Part shown: positions 1 through 9,334 of the stretch, piece after piece
How the letters are laid out: each line of letters starts with the position of its first letter
Numbering within the stretch: position 1 is the first letter of the stretch
Source of the DNA: Fidelibacterota bacterium
GTDB lineage: Bacteria > Fidelibacterota > UBA8477 > JABMPR01
Assembly: GCA_029939675.1 (NCBI GenBank)
Contig: JAOZSM010000006.1
Span: forward strand, 1-34,153
Direction of reading: 5' to 3'
DNA: 34,153 nucleotides
Translations under genes and position numbers: made by a program
The notes under the pieces: generated by a model
The model's database searches: none
Told to the model about the DNA's origin: nothing
What the model saw: the letters and a program-made list of their open reading frames with translations, nothing else

Positions 1-1459
1 AATTAGGTCGCTCAAAATCAATGGGATTCTTATGGAAAAACAACTGCCATAGGTCTAGTAAGAGTTGCTTATTAGTAAAGTATTGAACTGATAGAAATAC
101 TAATTCAATGGTAACAAATAGTGAGAATAACTGAATAAATTGGTTTGAAATTATTATCATAATCAAATGGCCTAACACACTTGCTATTATAATAGAAAGC
201 CAGATACTACGGGTATCCCACAATTGTCGCAACAGACCGTAGTTAAGTGATTTTCTCGCATAGTAGGTGTTAAAATATAAAGATAGAGTAGACACAACCA
301 GCTCACCCATAATAATATAAAGGACGCCAAATTGAGCCATTATCAGGATGTTCGCGATCCGAATAACAATCTTAATTATATTTAACCTAAAAATCAAATC
401 GCTCCGTCCTTGCGAAATTGTTAATTGGATATTCAACAAGTGGATTGGATACAAAATTCCGATAATTGCTAGTATTTTGAGATAAGGAATAATTGACAGC
501 CATTTATCCGTTAGAAGAAGCTTGATAAATGGTTGTGCGCCAATATGTAGTGACAACATAATTGGTGCGACTAACACAAGTGATAGTGCTAAAAAGCTGC
601 TCATACCGAGTTTAATCTTCTGCTCTTTTCCTTGAACTTTCGCTAGAACGGGAAAGGCAACTCCTCCTATTGCTTGAGAAAATTGTTCCGATCCCATTTG
701 CTGGAATTGTTTAGCCTTAGTGTAGTAACCAACCTGGGCAGCGGGAAAGTATTTACCAATAATTAAGATATAGAGATTATCAGTAATTGTTGTAAGTATA
801 CTTGTAGCGAGCATCCACACTCCAAATGAAAGCATCTTCCTAAGCGAATCGAATGAAAACTCGAAGCGGGGAATCCATTTGACCACAATCCATAGTCCAA
901 CGACATTTAAAATATTCAGGCAAATGAATTGAATCACAATACTCCATACACCCAAACCAGATAAGGCAACATAAATTGCTATCCCTCCCGAAACGAGATT
1001 TGCAATGAGATTGACGATTGCTTTCTCTTTGAACTTAACCTCACGTCTGAGCTTAGAGTGTTGAATAACACCGAAGGCGTTGATAACAAAAATAAACGCC
1101 ATGATTCGGGTAAGTTCCAGGAGTTGGGGCTCTTCATAAAAAGCGGCTACAAATGGGGCTATTGACCAAACAACAACGTACATCAAGACACTGATAACTA
1201 GATTAGTAATAAATATCGTGTTTGCATCGATAAAACTAACTTCTTTTTTCTGGATATACGCAGAACCCAAACCTGCCTCAACGAAGACCTGGGCAATGGC
1301 AAAAATGACCATTATCATACCGATCAAGCCAAAATCTGCTGGTGTTAGAAGTCTGGCCAGGATGATAGTGACAATAAAACGAGTGACCTGAAGACCAAAT
1401 TTTTCAAATAGCTGCCAGATTACGCCATGTGTTGTCTGTCTCTGTAAAACCGTATTCAA
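1..1459 (-). CDS. Polysaccharide flippase, WzxC-like (MOP/PST family), C-terminus cut by window edge
   Basis: A multi-pass inner-membrane protein predicted to flip lipid-linked surface polysaccharide repeat units to the periplasmic face. The frame stays open for 486 codons from a TTG at 1459 to the window edge. That is about the full family length, so only a few residues are missing. The N-terminus reads NTVLQRQTTHGVIWQLFEKF, followed by RFIVTIILARLLTPADFGLI, the usual opening of Polysacc_synt_3 / WzxC proteins. Repeated hydrophobic helices follow. I chose TTG because family homology begins right there and no in-frame ATG precedes it. The start lies one base after the aminotransferase stop, so the two are co-transcribed. 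The stretch is more AT-rich than the housekeeping half of the window, as is common for polysaccharide loci. Family assignment is firm; the substrate is unknown. Confidence 0.85.
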   Translation of the reverse strand, partial: MNTVLQRQTTHGVIWQLFEKFGLQVTRFIVTIILARLLTPADFGLIGMIMVIFAIAQVFVEAGLGSAYIQKKEVSFIDANTIFITNLVISVLMYVVVWSIAPFVAAFYEEPQLLELTRIMAFIFVINAFGVIQHSKLRREVKFKEKAIVNLIANLVSGGIAIYVALSGLGVWSIVIQFICLNILNVVGLWIVVKWIPRFEFSFDSLRKMLSFGVWMLATSILTTITDNLYILIIGKYFPAAQVGYYTKAKQFQQMGSEQFSQAIGGVAFPVLAKVQGKEQKIKLGMSSFLALSLVLVAPIMLSLHIGAQPFIKLLLTDKWLSIIPYLKILAIIGILYPIHLLNIQLTISQGRSDLIFRLNIIKIVIRIANILIMAQFGVLYIIMGELVVSTLSLYFNTYYARKSLNYGLLRQLWDTRSIWLSIIIASVLGHLIMIIISNQFIQLFSLFVTIELVFLSVQYFTNKQLLLDLWQLFFHKNPIDFERPN

Positions 1460-1460
1460 T

Positions 1461-2585
1461 TTAGTGTGACCGATATTCCTTTATGAGATCAATGATACGC
1501 AGAACATCCTCAGGATCAAGCTCGGGGTAAATCGGTAAACAAATAACCTCTTTGCTGATCTTTTCTGCAGTTGGGACAGAAAGTTGACTTGCAGCTCCAA
1601 TCTCCTGATAAGCTGAATACTGACTGATAAGTGGATAAAAATATCGCCGAGCAATAATATCTTGTGTTTTCAGGTAGTGATATAATGAATCACGACTCTG
1701 GCCATAAATCGACTCTGATATGAAGATTGGATAGTAGCCATAGTTATAATTACTTAGTCCGGCTGGACTCGAAGCCAGGCGAATCCCAGCAATTTTTGAG
1801 AGCCCCGTGTGATAAAGTTCAGCAATTTCAGCTCGCCGATCAATGTTCGATTTATGATACTTAAGCTGTAGTAGACCTAAAGCCGCCTGCATCTCATTCA
1901 TTTTTGAGTTTATACCATGAGCTACCACTGATATTTCGTTCATAAAACCAAAATTTTTCAGTTGATCAATGTGTTGCTTAGTGGCAGCATCGTGACTAAT
2001 GATGGCTCCACCCTCCATCGTGTTATACACTTTTGTAGCATGAAAACTTAGAATAGACAGATCGCCATGATTTAGAATTGATTCACCATCCAGGCACACG
2101 CCAAAAGCATGTGCAGCATCGTAAATTACTCGCAATTTGTGTTTTTGAGCGATTTCTTGTATCCTGGAAACATTAGCCGGAAAACCATAGACATGTACAG
2201 GTAGAATCGCCGTGGTCCGGGGAGTAATGGCGGCCTCAATAAGATCGGGATCTAAATTCCCATAAATTGGGTCAACATCAACGAATACTGGTTTTAGATT
2301 GTTCCAAATAAGTGAGTTTGCAGTTGCCACAAATGTGTAAGGAGTGGTAATGACCTCCCCTTTAATATTTAGTGCCTGCAGGGCTGTTATAAGAGCCAGG
2401 GTTCCATTCGTAAACAATGATATATAATCGACGCCCAGGTAGTCTGCCATATCTACCTCCAGCTGCTTATGGTATTTGCCATTATTCGTCAGCCATTTGG
2501 TTTCCCAAATATCCTTTAAATAAGGTATAAATTCTTCAACTTCCGGTAGTGAAGGTTCAGTAACATAAATTTGTTTCTTTTTCAT
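1461..2585 (-). CDS. DegT/DnrJ/EryC1/StrS family PLP-dependent sugar aminotransferase
   Basis: Predicted to transfer an amino group, usually from glutamate, to a nucleotide-activated keto-sugar, giving an amino-deoxy sugar for the surface polysaccharide. It has 374 aa, normal for the family. Visible features are the substrate/cofactor loop FTNGTLAL (58-65), the TTPYTFVATAN stretch (80-90), the PLP-contacting D156-A-A-H motif, and the PLP-forming lysine K185 in SFHATKVYNTMEGG. The FHATK form of the lysine motif resembles VioA-like 4-amino-4,6-dideoxysugar enzymes more than the PGK form of QdtB/FdtB types, but I cannot fix the substrate. The ATG at 2585 begins MKKKQIYVTEPSLP, a typical start. 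It lies between the sulfotransferase and the flippase. No sugar dehydratase or nucleotidyltransferase is visible here, so the precursor must be made elsewhere. Confidence 0.9.
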   Translation of the reverse strand: MKKKQIYVTEPSLPEVEEFIPYLKDIWETKWLTNNGKYHKQLEVDMADYLGVDYISLFTNGTLALITALQALNIKGEVITTPYTFVATANSLIWNNLKPVFVDVDPIYGNLDPDLIEAAITPRTTAILPVHVYGFPANVSRIQEIAQKHKLRVIYDAAHAFGVCLDGESILNHGDLSILSFHATKVYNTMEGGAIISHDAATKQHIDQLKNFGFMNEISVVAHGINSKMNEMQAALGLLQLKYHKSNIDRRAEIAELYHTGLSKIAGIRLASSPAGLSNYNYGYYPIFISESIYGQSRDSLYHYLKTQDIIARRYFYPLISQYSAYQEIGAASQLSVPTAEKISKEVICLPIYPELDPEDVLRIIDLIKEYRSH

Positions 2586-2644
2586 GTCTGTTCATCTCTC
2601 ATAGGGGCTACACTCATTTCGATTAACCAAATAGTGAGGTATAT

Positions 2645-3559
2645 TTATTCCACCGATAACACATCCCCGCTAGCGATCAGGGGGTGAGGTTGCTCATTGT
2701 ACAGATAATCCAGTCCAAACAGCCTGAGAATTTCAAGTGTTCTCTGGATTTGTTCTTTGCTGACATGTTCCTGCCATTCCAGCAAGGGTGATTTGCCCTG
2801 GTTTACGGCGCTACCATCTCTGGCAAGTGCCGATGGTCGATTAAATACTTTTTCACTAATCCGGGGAACTGGTTGCTGTAGAAAAGAAAATATTCGCTGC
2901 ACTTCACGACTACGATCTGCAATAATATCTTCATAGAAGGTAATGTGGGCATCACCAGGCTTGAGCAACTTCAAAGGGATGTAATTTTCTATGCACCAAT
3001 TCACAATATGGCCTTCAAAATCACCCGTAATTTTTTCAATTTCATTCACAAATGGAGCGAGGTGATCCTTAACCAGTTCATTTTGAGAGAGAAATACGTC
3101 TGTACTACTAGGCCAGTTAAGTTGCATCCTGGAATTGGCAACGGCGCAGGGGTGTCGCATTAAAAAAATAATGGGAACTTCAGGAAAATTTTTATGCAAC
3201 CAGGGTAACTGCAAATTAGCTCTAATTTCCTTGATAATTCTAGTACGGCTAAATACTCTGCGGTTCAGCCGATTCACCCACGCGTTTCGAACTTTTCCAT
3301 CCAATATTTTTTTGGCCGGGATTAAATATTTTGCTTCCTGATTATTTTGTCTCAAGTATTGATAAGGAGTCCAATGAGCAACTAATTTGTTTTTCCGGGT
3401 ATGAAAGGGTTCGAATATTACCCGATGAGAATTATCATGATTAAGAATATTCTCAACCCAAGTAGTGCCACTTCGACCACTTCCGGCAAGCAACAGACTG
3501 CCATGACTATCCCCACTATCAAAATACACCCACTTGGGGAATCTCTTGATACTAATCAT
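2645..3559 (-). CDS. PAPS-dependent sulfotransferase, likely carbohydrate-directed
   Basis: Transfers sulfate from PAPS to an acceptor, here probably a sugar of the surface polysaccharide. It has 304 aa from the ATG at 3559. The 5'-phosphosulfate loop is GSGRSGTTW (about residues 26-34). The 3'-phosphate site is FLMRHPCAVANSRMQ (about 133-146, with the R-H-P and the later serine). Start choice is uncertain: a TTG at 3571 would add four residues (MINV), and neither start has a clear Shine-Dalgarno site. The 5' end abuts, and may slightly overlap, a dispersed repeat beginning near 3576. It lies inside the glycosyltransferase/flippase locus, which supports a role in polysaccharide modification. 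Sulfation of another acceptor, or a role outside the pathway, cannot be excluded. Confidence 0.85.
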   Translation of the reverse strand: MISIKRFPKWVYFDSGDSHGSLLLAGSGRSGTTWVENILNHDNSHRVIFEPFHTRKNKLVAHWTPYQYLRQNNQEAKYLIPAKKILDGKVRNAWVNRLNRRVFSRTRIIKEIRANLQLPWLHKNFPEVPIIFLMRHPCAVANSRMQLNWPSSTDVFLSQNELVKDHLAPFVNEIEKITGDFEGHIVNWCIENYIPLKLLKPGDAHITFYEDIIADRSREVQRIFSFLQQPVPRISEKVFNRPSALARDGSAVNQGKSPLLEWQEHVSKEQIQRTLEILRLFGLDYLYNEQPHPLIASGDVLSVE

Positions 3560-3575
3560 AACATTGATCAATCAT

Positions 3576-3715
3576 GACGATCCCGCAAAAAGTGCCTCTC
3601 GCAGAGAACGCAAAGGCGCAAAGTGTTGATAATTAAGAACACAGCTCGTGTTCGCATAAATAGCTATATTTATTAATGTTAGGGTGATATTCATGTTTTG
3701 TCATATACTCTTTGC
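3576..3715 (+). repeat. Dispersed repeat, copy 1 (CGCAGAG-type, ~140 bp)
   Basis: This spacer between the second glycosyltransferase-2 gene and the sulfotransferase matches the spacer at 14255-14393. The first 30 bases (GACG.TCCCGCAAAAAGT.CCTCTCGCAGA) agree at 27 of 30 positions. The rest aligns at roughly 60-65% by eye with one or two single-base gaps, through a shared TTAGGGTG block to a shared CTTTTTGC/CTCTTTGC end. Many differences are transitions, as expected of old copies. The core here is CGCAGAGAACGCAAAGGCG. No coding content is seen. Confidence 0.75.
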
Positions 3716-3740
3716 TAAGCCGTCAATCATTTAACTTTAT

Positions 3741-4634
3741 TCAGGATGTTCTTAGAGGTGTTTGAATACCTCGAATAAATCCAAGAAACGTGTAATAGAT
3801 TGCCGATAATGAATACCTCCTGGCCACTATCTCTTTAACCAGTATTCCACTTAAATAGATAAGCGTGAAAGGAATGTATTTCTTCCGGCCATGTTTGCGG
3901 AAAAAGTAGATTGTGTTATGAGTCCGGCAGTTCATGCCTCTTGATGGGTTAGATGGTCGCACACCTCCAGTAGGAATTCTTAAATGCAACATACGTGGCT
4001 TAGGATTGTACTGAACAGAGTATCCATGATTCAGAATTGTATATCCGAAATCGCTATCTTCCATTACAGCTGTACCTATAAAATTGGTGTCAAATCCACC
4101 AACCTTTTTATAAATATCTGTTCGAACACAAAAATTACCACCTGGAACCCATTCACATGGTCCGCTATTATCAGTATCAAAATTCTTTAGAGTCTTACCA
4201 TATCGAGTAACGACCCCACCTACCAGACTGATACGCTCTTTAAAAATATTTGATCCCTCTTCAATGACCCGGCCACCAACCAGAACAAGAGCATCGTCTG
4301 CGCTTATAAATATTTCTTGATAGGCTTCAATTAAATCGGGATCAGGAATACAGTCATCATCCAGGAAAATGGCATAATCAGTCGTTACCGCTTGCATACC
4401 GACATTCCGGGCATTGGGCAAACCAGGAGTATCAATATGGATGTACTGATATAAAAATGCTGAAGATTGGAACTCTTGCAAAGCCTCCACCGGTGATTCC
4501 GATTGATCAACAATGATTACTGGAAAGCCGGATTTTGTCTGATGCGCTAAAGCCTCAAGCGTATTAAGGGTTATTAGCCCCCGATTATACGTTGGAATAA
4601 CAATACTGAACGTTTGTGGATTTGAGGTTTTCAT
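3741..4634 (-). CDS. Glycosyltransferase family 2
   Basis: A GT-A fold transferase adding a sugar from a nucleotide donor to a growing polysaccharide unit at the cytoplasmic membrane. It has 297 aa. The fold begins FSIVIPTYNRGLITLNTLEA (about 8-27). The metal/donor motif is FLDDDC (about 90-95, within a DDD triplet) after PGLPNARNVGM. Later come WVPGGNFCVR and EDSDFGYTILNHGY, the acceptor-side acidic motif. The last about 45 residues are mildly hydrophobic and may lie on the membrane. The ATG at 4634 has a usable AGGTG five bases upstream. The preceding gene ends at 4663, so it is in the same operon. The sugar transferred is unknown. Confidence 0.9.
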   Translation of the reverse strand: MKTSNPQTFSIVIPTYNRGLITLNTLEALAHQTKSGFPVIIVDQSESPVEALQEFQSSAFLYQYIHIDTPGLPNARNVGMQAVTTDYAIFLDDDCIPDPDLIEAYQEIFISADDALVLVGGRVIEEGSNIFKERISLVGGVVTRYGKTLKNFDTDNSGPCEWVPGGNFCVRTDIYKKVGGFDTNFIGTAVMEDSDFGYTILNHGYSVQYNPKPRMLHLRIPTGGVRPSNPSRGMNCRTHNTIYFFRKHGRKKYIPFTLIYLSGILVKEIVARRYSLSAIYYTFLGFIRGIQTPLRTS

Positions 4635-4662
4635 TGCAGCACCTGGGTTAGCATATCAAATC

Positions 4663-5517
4663 CTACTTTGCTGTTTTCAATGAGTTTTTTGCAATCTTTT
4701 TGAAAATTTGGATATTAGCAAAGAAAAAGATCAACTGACTTGGGATTATCGTCGGCCAATGATACCACCTGGTGTGCTTTGAATATACTTTAAACAATCC
4801 TTCCAGTTTTCGACGAAATTTGCTAAATCCGAATTCACCACCCAAAGAGGCGGAAACCTTATGAAATATTTTACTTTGGGGGCAAAACATTAATTTATAG
4901 CCTGCCTTGCGACAGCGTAGTGAAAGGTCAACATCTTCTCCGTACATTTTAAATGCAGGATGAAAACCTGCCAATTCAGTAGCCACTTTGGTTGGCATCA
5001 TCATGCAACAGCCAGTGATGTAGTCAGTGCTGACAAGCTCCGGAGAAACCTCAGAAACTTGATCCCGGATATGCTTGTGAACGATGATCCCGGTCCAGAG
5101 GTTAACACTCCCCCCACCATACCAAACCCGTTCGGGGTCTGAGGCATAACACATCATGGGTGCAACCATACCAACCCGTTCAGATCGATCAAAACTGGCC
5201 AATAGTGGTTCAATAAAATCCGGTTCAACTGTAGTATCATTGTTCAGAAAAATCACATATTCAAAACCCTGCGTATCAGCCCACTTAAGTCCAGCATTGT
5301 TGCCACCACCAAAGAACAGATTAGTGGATAACTCCAGCACAAATATGTGAGGAAAGGCCTGTTTGATCTTTGCAACAGAATCATCATCAGAGCCATTGTC
5401 AATCACAACAACTTCAGCATGGGCATAGGTCAGGTTTTGCAGTGAATCCAGACATTCCAGGGTATCATCTGCCCCATTCCAGTTTAGCACCAGGATACAG
5501 ATCCGGGGACTATTCAT
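4663..5517 (-). CDS. Glycosyltransferase family 2, rhamnosyltransferase (WbbL)-like
   Basis: A GT-A glycosyltransferase of the type often annotated as rhamnosyltransferase. The sequence opens RICILVLNWNGADDTLECLD, then VVIDNGSDDDSV, FFGGGNNAGLKWA, FLNNDTTVEPDFI (the DxD-like metal site as N-N-D) and MYGEDVDLSLRCRKAGY, the acceptor/base motif. These match the WbbL-like subgroup closely. I placed the start at the ATG at 5517. A TTG at 5523 would give two more residues and has AGGG a few bases upstream, so it is a real alternative. Either way the gene overlaps the end of the upstream glycosyltransferase, indicating translational coupling. The hydrophobic C-terminus (SQLIFFFANIQIF) suggests membrane association. 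Donor sugar unproven. Confidence 0.9.
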   Translation of the reverse strand: MNSPRICILVLNWNGADDTLECLDSLQNLTYAHAEVVVIDNGSDDDSVAKIKQAFPHIFVLELSTNLFFGGGNNAGLKWADTQGFEYVIFLNNDTTVEPDFIEPLLASFDRSERVGMVAPMMCYASDPERVWYGGGSVNLWTGIIVHKHIRDQVSEVSPELVSTDYITGCCMMMPTKVATELAGFHPAFKMYGEDVDLSLRCRKAGYKLMFCPQSKIFHKVSASLGGEFGFSKFRRKLEGLFKVYSKHTRWYHWPTIIPSQLIFFFANIQIFKKIAKNSLKTAK

Positions 5518-6634
5518 CCTCAAGCGCCCTGGCTATGTGAGAGCAAAATGTGCTGATAGAGTATTTTGATTTTTGGGCTTTGACATGAGTAACCATGACA
5601 TCACGATCATCACTTTGAAAGAATTTCAGAATTAAATCAGCCAAGGCATCCGGATTTTCCGGCTCAGCCAGATAGCCTGTTTTTCCATCTTCTATGTATT
5701 CACCCAAGCCCCCTACCCGAGTTGCGATGACCGGTCGATCCATCTGGAAGGCAATACCAATGATACCGCTTTGCGTAGCCGAACGGTAGGGTAGAACCAA
5801 AACATCGCAGGCGGCAAAATATAAAGGGAGCTTTTCATCAGGGACAAATTCATTCCGGTAGTGAACCTGAGATCCTACACCGGTTGATTGAATCAAATCT
5901 TTGTATTTTTGTTCATTTTCATAGGCTTCACCAAGAATGTATGCTTTGTAATCAGGTAGTCTGTTTTGCAGCAATCCCAAAGCCTTGATCAGAATATCTA
6001 ATCCTTTATAGGGTCGGATCAATCCAAAGAAAAGCATAACCGGCTGATCAGACAATTTCAATATTGCTCTGGCTTCTGCCTTTGAATAGCGAGATTTGTA
6101 ATTCTCATATAGTGGATGAATCAAAGTTGTTACGGGGAGCTCAGGGCGAAAACGATGAACATCCTGCGTGACGTACTTGGATAAGGTGAATATGTGATTT
6201 GCATTGGCAAGTACCCGGCGCGCTGCCCAGGAATCAATAAAAGACTCTTCGTGGGGAATCAGATTATCGATAAATACGCTAACCTTAATCCCAACACGAC
6301 TCAACCTGGCACTGATTGTATTGATCATTAACGCAAAGTAGGGGTTCCAATACCGGAAGATCACCGCATCTGGATTAAACTTTTTGATCCGTTCCGCTGC
6401 CTTGAACCAACTAAAGGGATTTAATGAATCAACAATGCGTTCTGAAGGAAAATCTGAAGCCTGGCTCCCTTCCTTAAACTCTGTTTTACCTGGAAACAAC
6501 AGTTTGGGATACTGCCTCGAGTAGTTGATGAATTGAACAGTGTGCTCTTGACCAAGTTCACGGAAGATCAGGGCACTCAAATCTGAAAGTCCACCCCGGT
6601 AAGGTGGACCCACACTAATAAAAGAAATTCGCAT
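5510..6634 (-). CDS. Glycosyltransferase family 4 (GT-B fold)
   Basis: A retaining GT-B glycosyltransferase of 374 aa. The N-terminal acceptor domain begins RISFISVGPPYRGGLSDLSA, with the glycine-rich GG loop. The C-terminal donor domain contains PVMLFFGLIRPYKGLDILIK (about 199-218), typical of Glycos_transf_1. It ends in the E-x7-E-like region SGIIGIAFQMDRPVIATRVG followed by GLGEYIEDGKTGYLAEPENP, where the nucleotide-sugar is held. It sits between the DPM1-like and WbbL-like transferases and overlaps the latter by a few bases. The likely role is elongation of the repeat unit of the surface polysaccharide. Specificity cannot be read from sequence. Confidence 0.9.
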   Translation of the reverse strand: MRISFISVGPPYRGGLSDLSALIFRELGQEHTVQFINYSRQYPKLLFPGKTEFKEGSQASDFPSERIVDSLNPFSWFKAAERIKKFNPDAVIFRYWNPYFALMINTISARLSRVGIKVSVFIDNLIPHEESFIDSWAARRVLANANHIFTLSKYVTQDVHRFRPELPVTTLIHPLYENYKSRYSKAEARAILKLSDQPVMLFFGLIRPYKGLDILIKALGLLQNRLPDYKAYILGEAYENEQKYKDLIQSTGVGSQVHYRNEFVPDEKLPLYFAACDVLVLPYRSATQSGIIGIAFQMDRPVIATRVGGLGEYIEDGKTGYLAEPENPDALADLILKFFQSDDRDVMVTHVKAQKSKYSISTFCSHIARALEDE

Positions 6635-6650
6635 AGCTACTTAATGGGGA

Positions 6651-7589
6651 TCAATCATCCTCACGGATGACAGGCTTCTCCTTATGCAGTGAACTGGTGA
6701 TCAATTCACCTAAAAGCCCCATGGACACAAACTGACCACCCATGATCGAGAGGAGGATACCCAGGTAGAAGATGGGCCGATTGCCGATCCATTTACCTGC
6801 TTCAAAAAAGTATTGGAGCAGCCACTGAAATGATAAGAATCCCAGAATTCCGAAGCCTATCAATAATAAAAACATACCGGCAAGCCCAAAAAAGTGCATT
6901 GGTTTGCGCATATATTTTCCAAGGAAAAGAACAGTAAATAGATCGAGGTAGCCGGTAAATAGACGCTTGAACCCGTATTTTGACTCACCATATTTTCGAG
7001 CATGGTGTTGGACTACTTTCTCAGTGCAGTTGAAGCCTTTCTGTTTGGCTAAAACCGGGATATAGCGATGCATTTCTCCGTAGAGTTCGATGTTTTTTAT
7101 TACTTTGCGGGTATAAGCCTTCAGCCCGCAATTAAAATCATGGATGGGTATCCCGGAAAGTTTGGAGACTGTAAAATTATATAATTTAGAGGGTAGTCTC
7201 TTACTGATAGGATCATGGCGGACCTGTTTCCAGCCGCTGACCATATCCCAGCCCTCTTCCAAAACACCGATAAGGGGTAGAATCTCTTGTGGATCATCCT
7301 GGAGATCTGCGTCCATCGTGATCACGTAATGACCCTCAGCAGCCTTAAAACCAGCATTCAATGCTGCGGCTTTTCCATAGTTTCGTTGAAAGCTAATGAC
7401 TTTCACTCGTTTATCAGATGTAGCAATTTCACGAATAAGTTCAAGCGATCTGTCCGTCGAACCATCATCGATAAAAATAATCTCAAACTGGTGTTTGGAA
7501 GGTTCCAGGGCCTGTTTGATCTGTGAAAGGAGCTCTACCAGTGATTCATCCTCATTAAGAAGTGGGATCACAAGACTAATTAGACTCAA
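6651..7589 (-). CDS. Glycosyltransferase family 2, DPM1/GtrB-like polyprenyl-phosphate sugar transferase
   Basis: Probably transfers a sugar from a nucleotide donor to undecaprenyl phosphate, giving a lipid-linked sugar at the inner membrane. The catalytic domain reads SLVIPLLNEDESLVELL, then FIDDGSTDRSLELI, NYGKAAALNAGF and TMDADLQDDP (the D-x-D metal site), followed by HDFNCGLKAY. Two C-terminal membrane helices (FFGLAGMFLLLIGFGILGFL and FYLGILLSIMGGQFVSMGLL) match the GtrB/ArnC layout. I set the start at the TTG at 7589, not the TTG at 7619, because GGGAG sits six bases upstream of it and family homology begins at once; this gives 312 aa. It heads the polysaccharide operon after a 180-bp spacer. 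Confidence 0.9.
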   Translation of the reverse strand: MSLISLVIPLLNEDESLVELLSQIKQALEPSKHQFEIIFIDDGSTDRSLELIREIATSDKRVKVISFQRNYGKAAALNAGFKAAEGHYVITMDADLQDDPQEILPLIGVLEEGWDMVSGWKQVRHDPISKRLPSKLYNFTVSKLSGIPIHDFNCGLKAYTRKVIKNIELYGEMHRYIPVLAKQKGFNCTEKVVQHHARKYGESKYGFKRLFTGYLDLFTVLFLGKYMRKPMHFFGLAGMFLLLIGFGILGFLSFQWLLQYFFEAGKWIGNRPIFYLGILLSIMGGQFVSMGLLGELITSSLHKEKPVIREDD

Positions 7590-7594
7590 TTGAT

Positions 7595-7600
7595 TCTCCC
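7595..7600 (-). promoter_or_regulatory. Ribosome binding site fixing the TTG start of the GtrB-like gene
   Basis: GGGAGA on the minus strand lies six bases before the TTG at 7589. The alternative TTG at 7619 has no purine-rich element at a useful distance. It is one of the better Shine-Dalgarno sites in this window, where many genes have weak ones. Confidence 0.6.
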
Positions 7601-7770
7601 TATACCGTAACGAATCCAACAGACAACCACGAATCTATCTATGTACTTTGTGACAATCTGAAATTCAATATTTTTTATAAATACCATTGTACTCATTACC
7701 ATCTTTGTTATATAATTCCATGTCTCAATCTCATATCAAGCTTTATCTGTGGAGTTATCTCTCATAACAT

Positions 7771-9318
7771 TTACCGTAATTTCCCTGCACGCATATAGTA
7801 AATATAAGCTTCATTTGACTTTCCAAGATACTCCAAAACATCGCCCATGTGCATTAAAACCTCAGGGTTGTCCGGATTGATATTCAGTGAACGGTCAATG
7901 AATTCCCGGGCTAGTTGGACGTGACCCAATTTGAAATAGATCCAGCCTGCAGTATCCAGATAGGGTGCATTATCAGGATTAAGGATCAGAGCTCGCTCTA
8001 CAAACTCTGCTGCATACCGAAGGGTATCTTCACTAACCTCACCTTCGGCTAGTAAGTAGGCATAATTGTTAAGAGCCAGATCATCATCAGGATTAAGCTC
8101 AATTAAACGTAGATATGTCTGTAATACCCCTTCCCGGTCATCCAATAGATCCAGAGTTGCAGCAATCATATGCAGAGTCTGAGCATCTTCAGGTCGAATC
8201 TTTAAGGCAGTATTCAAAGCATCAAGGGCTTGTTGAATATGCGTTGAGTCCCTTGATTTAACCGAAATATCCTGCAGAATACTACCCATGAGGCGGTGGA
8301 GAAAAAAATCATCCGGGAAGGCCGGAAGATAACTCTCCAATACCGTACCGGCTTGCGCCACATCGTCTACATCCAAATAGGTCCAAACCAACATGGATAC
8401 TGCATTAGATAGTTCCGGGTTAATCTCCAGGATATCCTTGATCATACTGCGAGCATTACTGGATTCTCCGGCGTCTATGAGAAGTTGACTGAGTTTGAGT
8501 TTTAGCTCCCAGGACTCAGGATACTCATCCACAACCGCGGTGAGATAATCAACGGCAGCCATTTCTCCATGCATCACCTTAACTAAATCCGTCTTCATAC
8601 TCTGGAGATCCATGGAATAGGGGGCCACCTCGATCAGTGAATCCATCAAAGCCTCAGCATCGAAAAAGCGATTCATACCTAGAAATAATCTTATTTGGCG
8701 ACCAACCAGGTCAGTCTCAGTAGGCCTGCGTTTGATGAGCTTATCGTAAAGATCGGTGATACGGATGTAATCATTGGCATTCAGATAAATGGTCTCTGCT
8801 CGTTGCAGGGCTGCAACACGATCTGTATCCAGCTCCCACAAGCGGATCAACAACTCAGCTTCGCGAATAGTATCACCCAGAGCGTGAAAGATCTGTGCAG
8901 ATTGTAAGATGGCATAATCGTTATTGTGATCCATGTCCAGAATACGATCGAAATAGCTCAGGGCCAATTTATGTTCAAGTTCTGATTGGGCAATTTCTCC
9001 CAACAGTTCCAGCGATTCCATATTGCGGGGCTCTATGGCAATGACTTTCAACAGGGCGTTCTTTGCGGCTGTTCTCCGATCAACTTGAAGAAACAACCTG
9101 GCCAGGGAAAAATGAATATCTACTGCACCTGGATCAAATTTAATAGCTCGCTCATAGGCAATGATGGCTTGCTCATATTTTCCGCTTGATTCCAGGTCCA
9201 TTCCATCCATAAAAGCATCAATGGCACGCGTATCATAGGTTCGAACAGGTGTTTCAGCACATAAGGGAACCCCACCAGTAACAACTAATAGAGTAACTAT
9301 GAATATGAACCTAACCAT
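7771..9318 (-). CDS. Secreted TPR-repeat protein
   Basis: A protein of 515 aa with an N-terminal signal peptide (VRFIFIVTLLVVTGGVPLCA, then ETPV) followed almost entirely by tetratricopeptide repeats. Examples are SSGKYEQAIIAYERAIKFDP, HKLALSYFDRILDMDHNNDY, ALDALNTALKIRPEDAQTLH and AREFIDRSLNINPDNPEVLM. It is likely a periplasmic protein-protein scaffold. The cysteine in LCAE is in a poor lipobox, so I do not call it a lipoprotein. A longer reading from 9390 would overlap the antiporter gene and hide the signal peptide, so I chose the ATG at 9318, 16 bases after the antiporter stop. It is the last gene of the GGDEF / NhaC / TPR operon. Function unknown. Confidence 0.85.
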   Translation of the reverse strand: MVRFIFIVTLLVVTGGVPLCAETPVRTYDTRAIDAFMDGMDLESSGKYEQAIIAYERAIKFDPGAVDIHFSLARLFLQVDRRTAAKNALLKVIAIEPRNMESLELLGEIAQSELEHKLALSYFDRILDMDHNNDYAILQSAQIFHALGDTIREAELLIRLWELDTDRVAALQRAETIYLNANDYIRITDLYDKLIKRRPTETDLVGRQIRLFLGMNRFFDAEALMDSLIEVAPYSMDLQSMKTDLVKVMHGEMAAVDYLTAVVDEYPESWELKLKLSQLLIDAGESSNARSMIKDILEINPELSNAVSMLVWTYLDVDDVAQAGTVLESYLPAFPDDFFLHRLMGSILQDISVKSRDSTHIQQALDALNTALKIRPEDAQTLHMIAATLDLLDDREGVLQTYLRLIELNPDDDLALNNYAYLLAEGEVSEDTLRYAAEFVERALILNPDNAPYLDTAGWIYFKLGHVQLAREFIDRSLNINPDNPEVLMHMGDVLEYLGKSNEAYIYYMRAGKLR

Positions 9319-9334
9319 TATGCACAGCAGTTTG

